From assembly GCA_020283715.1 (NCBI GenBank), contig JAIQCW010000161.1:1-64000 (forward strand): a stretch of DNA of 64,000 bases, given 5' to 3'. The position numbers were made by a program, and so were the translations under genes. The notes under the pieces are model-generated. The model was not told the DNA's origin and ran no database searches. It saw nothing but the letters and a program-made list of their open reading frames with translations. The stretch is from Cytauxzoon felis (lineage: Eukaryota > Apicomplexa > Aconoidasida > Piroplasmida > Theileriidae). This document shows, piece after piece, positions 62,201-64,000 of the stretch (position 1 is the first letter of the stretch; each line of letters opens with the position of its first letter).

Positions 62201-62247
62201 CACTTTTGATTGCAGGTGAGTGTAGGATGAAGATAGTAGTACTCCAC
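59105..62247 (-). CDS. Lineage-specific repeat protein (surface/secreted antigen-like), reading frame broken
   Basis: About 1,000 residues in two overlapping frames. Six units each carry a core beta pattern 'VYVY(F/Y)...PL(L/I)(I/V)C(L/V)....WY'. They form two blocks of three (A-B-C, A'-B'-C'): FTKTEADTNREKPLLICL / FGGTQGNTPLLIAIC / YEKDNDSDHQF, then FHKTQDSKHEKPYLMCL / YSDQTNITQPKVICI / YEKNNDRTHDFPLIVCV. Linkers repeat 'I.I..T......Y........V.VT' elements. The style resembles the large T. equi-type families of secreted proteins. The frame is lost by one base near 60775-60785, in unit C. It resumes in another frame and runs to 59105. The N-terminus at 62247 is a GTG with no visible signal peptide, and the C-terminus runs into repeat cluster 19, so the gene may be a decayed or truncated copy. 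A sequencing error at the break is possible. Confidence 0.65.
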
Positions 62248-62624
62248 CAGAAGTCCAATACACTAATAATATATAAATTAATTGAATTAAATAGAATAAA
62301 TATCTTTATAAATCATTTACAAACATTGTATATAATTCTTATAATTTTATGAAATGCAATTATTTATATAAATCTATTACTATATTATACAGCTCTACAC
62401 TTCAGATCATGTTACTAGTAATATAGTATATATATTATAATAATTATATATATAAATACACCAATATCTTCCTATAACTATAAATCATCCCTCAATTATA
62501 TTAATATAGATGTATATATTATATTAAAAGAGAAATCATCAATAGACACCATAAAATTTTAATTATGGTGTTTATTATCCCTATAATTCTGGTGTATCAA
62601 AGTATCTATTTATGTGCCTGTCAT

Positions 62625-62710
62625 CCACCACGATCTCCGGGAGTGGCTATACCCTTTAGGGATAACTAAATGAAGAAGCCTCCACGGCGAGTGGAAGACC
62701 TCAAGTGGAG
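62625..62710. repeat. Modular hairpin-repeat cluster 20 (short)
   Basis: A reverse core with compensated arms CCCT-TT-AGGG (62652-62661), followed by CCAC-GGCGA-GTGG and ACCTCAAGTGG. It is the smallest cluster in the window, and lies in an AT-rich gap (62248-62839) with no gene. Confidence 0.8.
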
Positions 62711-62839
62711 TTAACTTCGTGTATAGTGTACTAAAGATACTTTGTAATTTCGTTGTATTACATGCGATTTATTATTGGTTATGGTATAAATTCAAAAATG
62801 TATAAAACTATACTATTTTGGTACTGGATATGCAATTGA

Positions 62840-64000
62840 TTATTCATCATCTTCATAATTCATATCTTCATCCTCTTCATCTACATCATGATCTTCTTCA
62901 TCTTTAGATGCTTCCACATTACCTTCCGAAGACACTTCTGTATTACCTTCAGTGGAATCTTCTGGATTTTGATTAGTTTGTACTTGTCCTTCTTCCTATA
63001 GATGATGATGAATAATTATTGAAATAAAATAAACCTTATAAACATCTTTTACTGTATCATCTAATCCTGTACAATCTGGTACATTACTTGTATCAACTAA
63101 TCCTTTTGATGGTATCAATCCTTCAGTTTTATCATTTACTACTGGTGATGATACAGGTTCTACTTTTTTTAATGAATCTTGGATAGATTTAGATGATTCA
63201 GATTCAATTTCCTTTAATTTATTGACATCATTATCCATTTTCTCTTGTTCAACTTCTAATTTCTCTTGATTGTCTTCTAATCTCTTTGTTACATCCTTTA
63301 ATTCTTCTTCTACTTTTAATACCTTTTCATCCTCTTGCTTTAATTCATCCAATTTCGATTCTAATTTTGATGACATTTCACCCACATCTACATCTTTCTT
63401 CTCTAATTCACTCTCCTTCTTCTCTACATCATCAACCCTTTTTGATAACTCTTGTTCCTTCTTCTCTAGATTCTCCTCTGTCTTTTCCAATACATTCTCC
63501 TTATTCTCTACATCCTCTTCCCTATGCTCCAATACATCTTCTTTCTTCTCAACAGTATCCTCCTTCTTATCAAGGTCACTTAACAAATCAGAATTATTAT
63601 CGACATCTAATACATGATTTCGGACTCCAGTATGAGATTCTCTTCCACCTGAGGTCCTATCCTTGTCTTGAAGACGGCTTTCTCTATTTACTTCCCCCTC
63701 CGCTTCCCCGAGATCAGCTGCGGGTTCCACTTGATGTCCAGTAGTAACTCCACTTTCCATTCCACTCGCCGTGGAGGCCTCTCTATTTACCTCACCTCGA
63801 CTCCCATAGATCGTCTCGGATTCTCCACTTGAGGTTACATCTTCAACTCTACTTTCATCTACATGTCCACCTTCGCCACGATCTCCGGGAGTGGCATTAC
63901 CGTTTACGGGGAGTGAATTGGAAGATGGCTCCACGCCGAGTGGAACAGACGTGGATTGGACCTCAGGTGGAGAAGTGCTGACGGCAGGATTCACCTCACC
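62840..64000 (-). CDS. Acidic coiled-coil protein with in-frame repeat cluster, 5' end outside window
   Basis: The stop is at 62840-62842. The last exon (to about 62995) encodes an acidic tail (EEGQVQTNQNPEDS...DVDEEDEDMNYEDDE). A short intron (about 62996-63034) joins it to a long exon that stays open to base 64000, so the N-terminus lies outside. The exon has heptad-rich repeated sequence (EKKEDVLEHREEDVENKENVLEKTEENLEKKEQELSKRVDDVEKKE..., about 200 residues). Before that is an in-frame repeat cluster (63640-64000): [52 protein letters not shown] and LQDKDRTSGG. No catalytic domain is visible. It could be a structural or scaffold protein. Confidence 0.65.
63640..64000 (-). repeat. Modular hairpin-repeat cluster 21 (in-frame in exon)
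   Basis: On the minus strand: ctgacggcag, the core with compensated arms CCGT-TT-ACGG (63900-63909), a G cassette (about 63801-63825), CCAC/GTGG, an E cassette with loop GATCTCGGGGA (about 63700-63725), and GTCT-TGA-AGAC. All are sense and open with respect to the host protein. The cluster continues beyond the window edge. Confidence 0.85.

Overview
The window reads as a nuclear chromosome segment of an apicomplexan, most likely a piroplasm of the Theileria equi group. The support is: (i) dense genes on both strands, with many introns of only about 35-45 nt (gt...ag); (ii) an apicomplexan GAPM-type six-span membrane protein; (iii) a bacterial-type, probably organellar, tyrosyl-tRNA synthetase; (iv) a large lineage-specific protein built of repeated 'VYVY(Y/F)...PL(L/I)(I/V)C(L/V)' units, which resembles the large secreted families of T. 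equi; and (v) AT-rich backbone DNA. The species assignment is inference. All gene boundaries and splice sites are by eye.

Layout. 0-4 kb: a truncated multi-span membrane gene (-) and an unknown gene (-). 4-11 kb: an eIF4A-III-type DEAD-box helicase (+), an unknown ORF (+), an AP-4 sigma-like subunit (-), and a large unknown helical protein (+). 11-19 kb: GAPM (-), TyrRS (+), and one or two unrecognised secreted/membrane genes (-). 19-30 kb: THOC1/HPR1 (+), Ran GTPase (+), MLH1 (-), an RVxF-bearing unknown protein (+), AP-1 sigma (+). 30-40 kb: TRAP1-type Hsp90 (-), M16 zinc metalloprotease (+), MYST acetyltransferase (+), an EF-hand-like protein (-). 41-54 kb: NOP56 (-), SMYD-like SET protein (+), two divergent secreted proteins (-/+), a filamin-repeat coiled-coil protein (-), Sas10/Utp3 (+). 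53.5-64 kb: a USO1/p115-like protein (+), the lineage-specific repeat protein with a broken frame (-), and an acidic coiled-coil protein (-) that runs off the right edge. The housekeeping genes cover translation, mRNA export, ribosome biogenesis, chromatin, vesicle traffic and mismatch repair. They show no operon-like logic. Several neighbours are divergent pairs that share short upstream regions.

The outstanding feature is a GC-richer, dispersed, modular repeat. About 21 clusters occur in 64 kb, in introns, intergenic DNA and, in-frame, inside proteins. Each cluster is a mosaic of a few short cassettes. Nearly every cassette is a small inverted repeat whose two arms covary between copies: CTCT/AGAG, CCCT/AGGG and CCGT/ACGG in one; GCCAC/GTGGC, AGC/GCT, GCT/AGC and GAC/GTC around a common GATCTnnGGGA loop in another; GTCT/AGAC, CTCT/AGAG and CCAT/ATGG around TGC in a third. 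This says that paired structure or dyad symmetry is maintained rather than primary sequence alone. Clusters inside exons are always in the sense orientation and keep an open frame, while clusters in introns can lose that frame or lie antisense. The closest known analogy is the in-frame palindromic elements of Rickettsia. I do not know of a description of such a system in an apicomplexan. It is my main candidate for an undescribed biological system.
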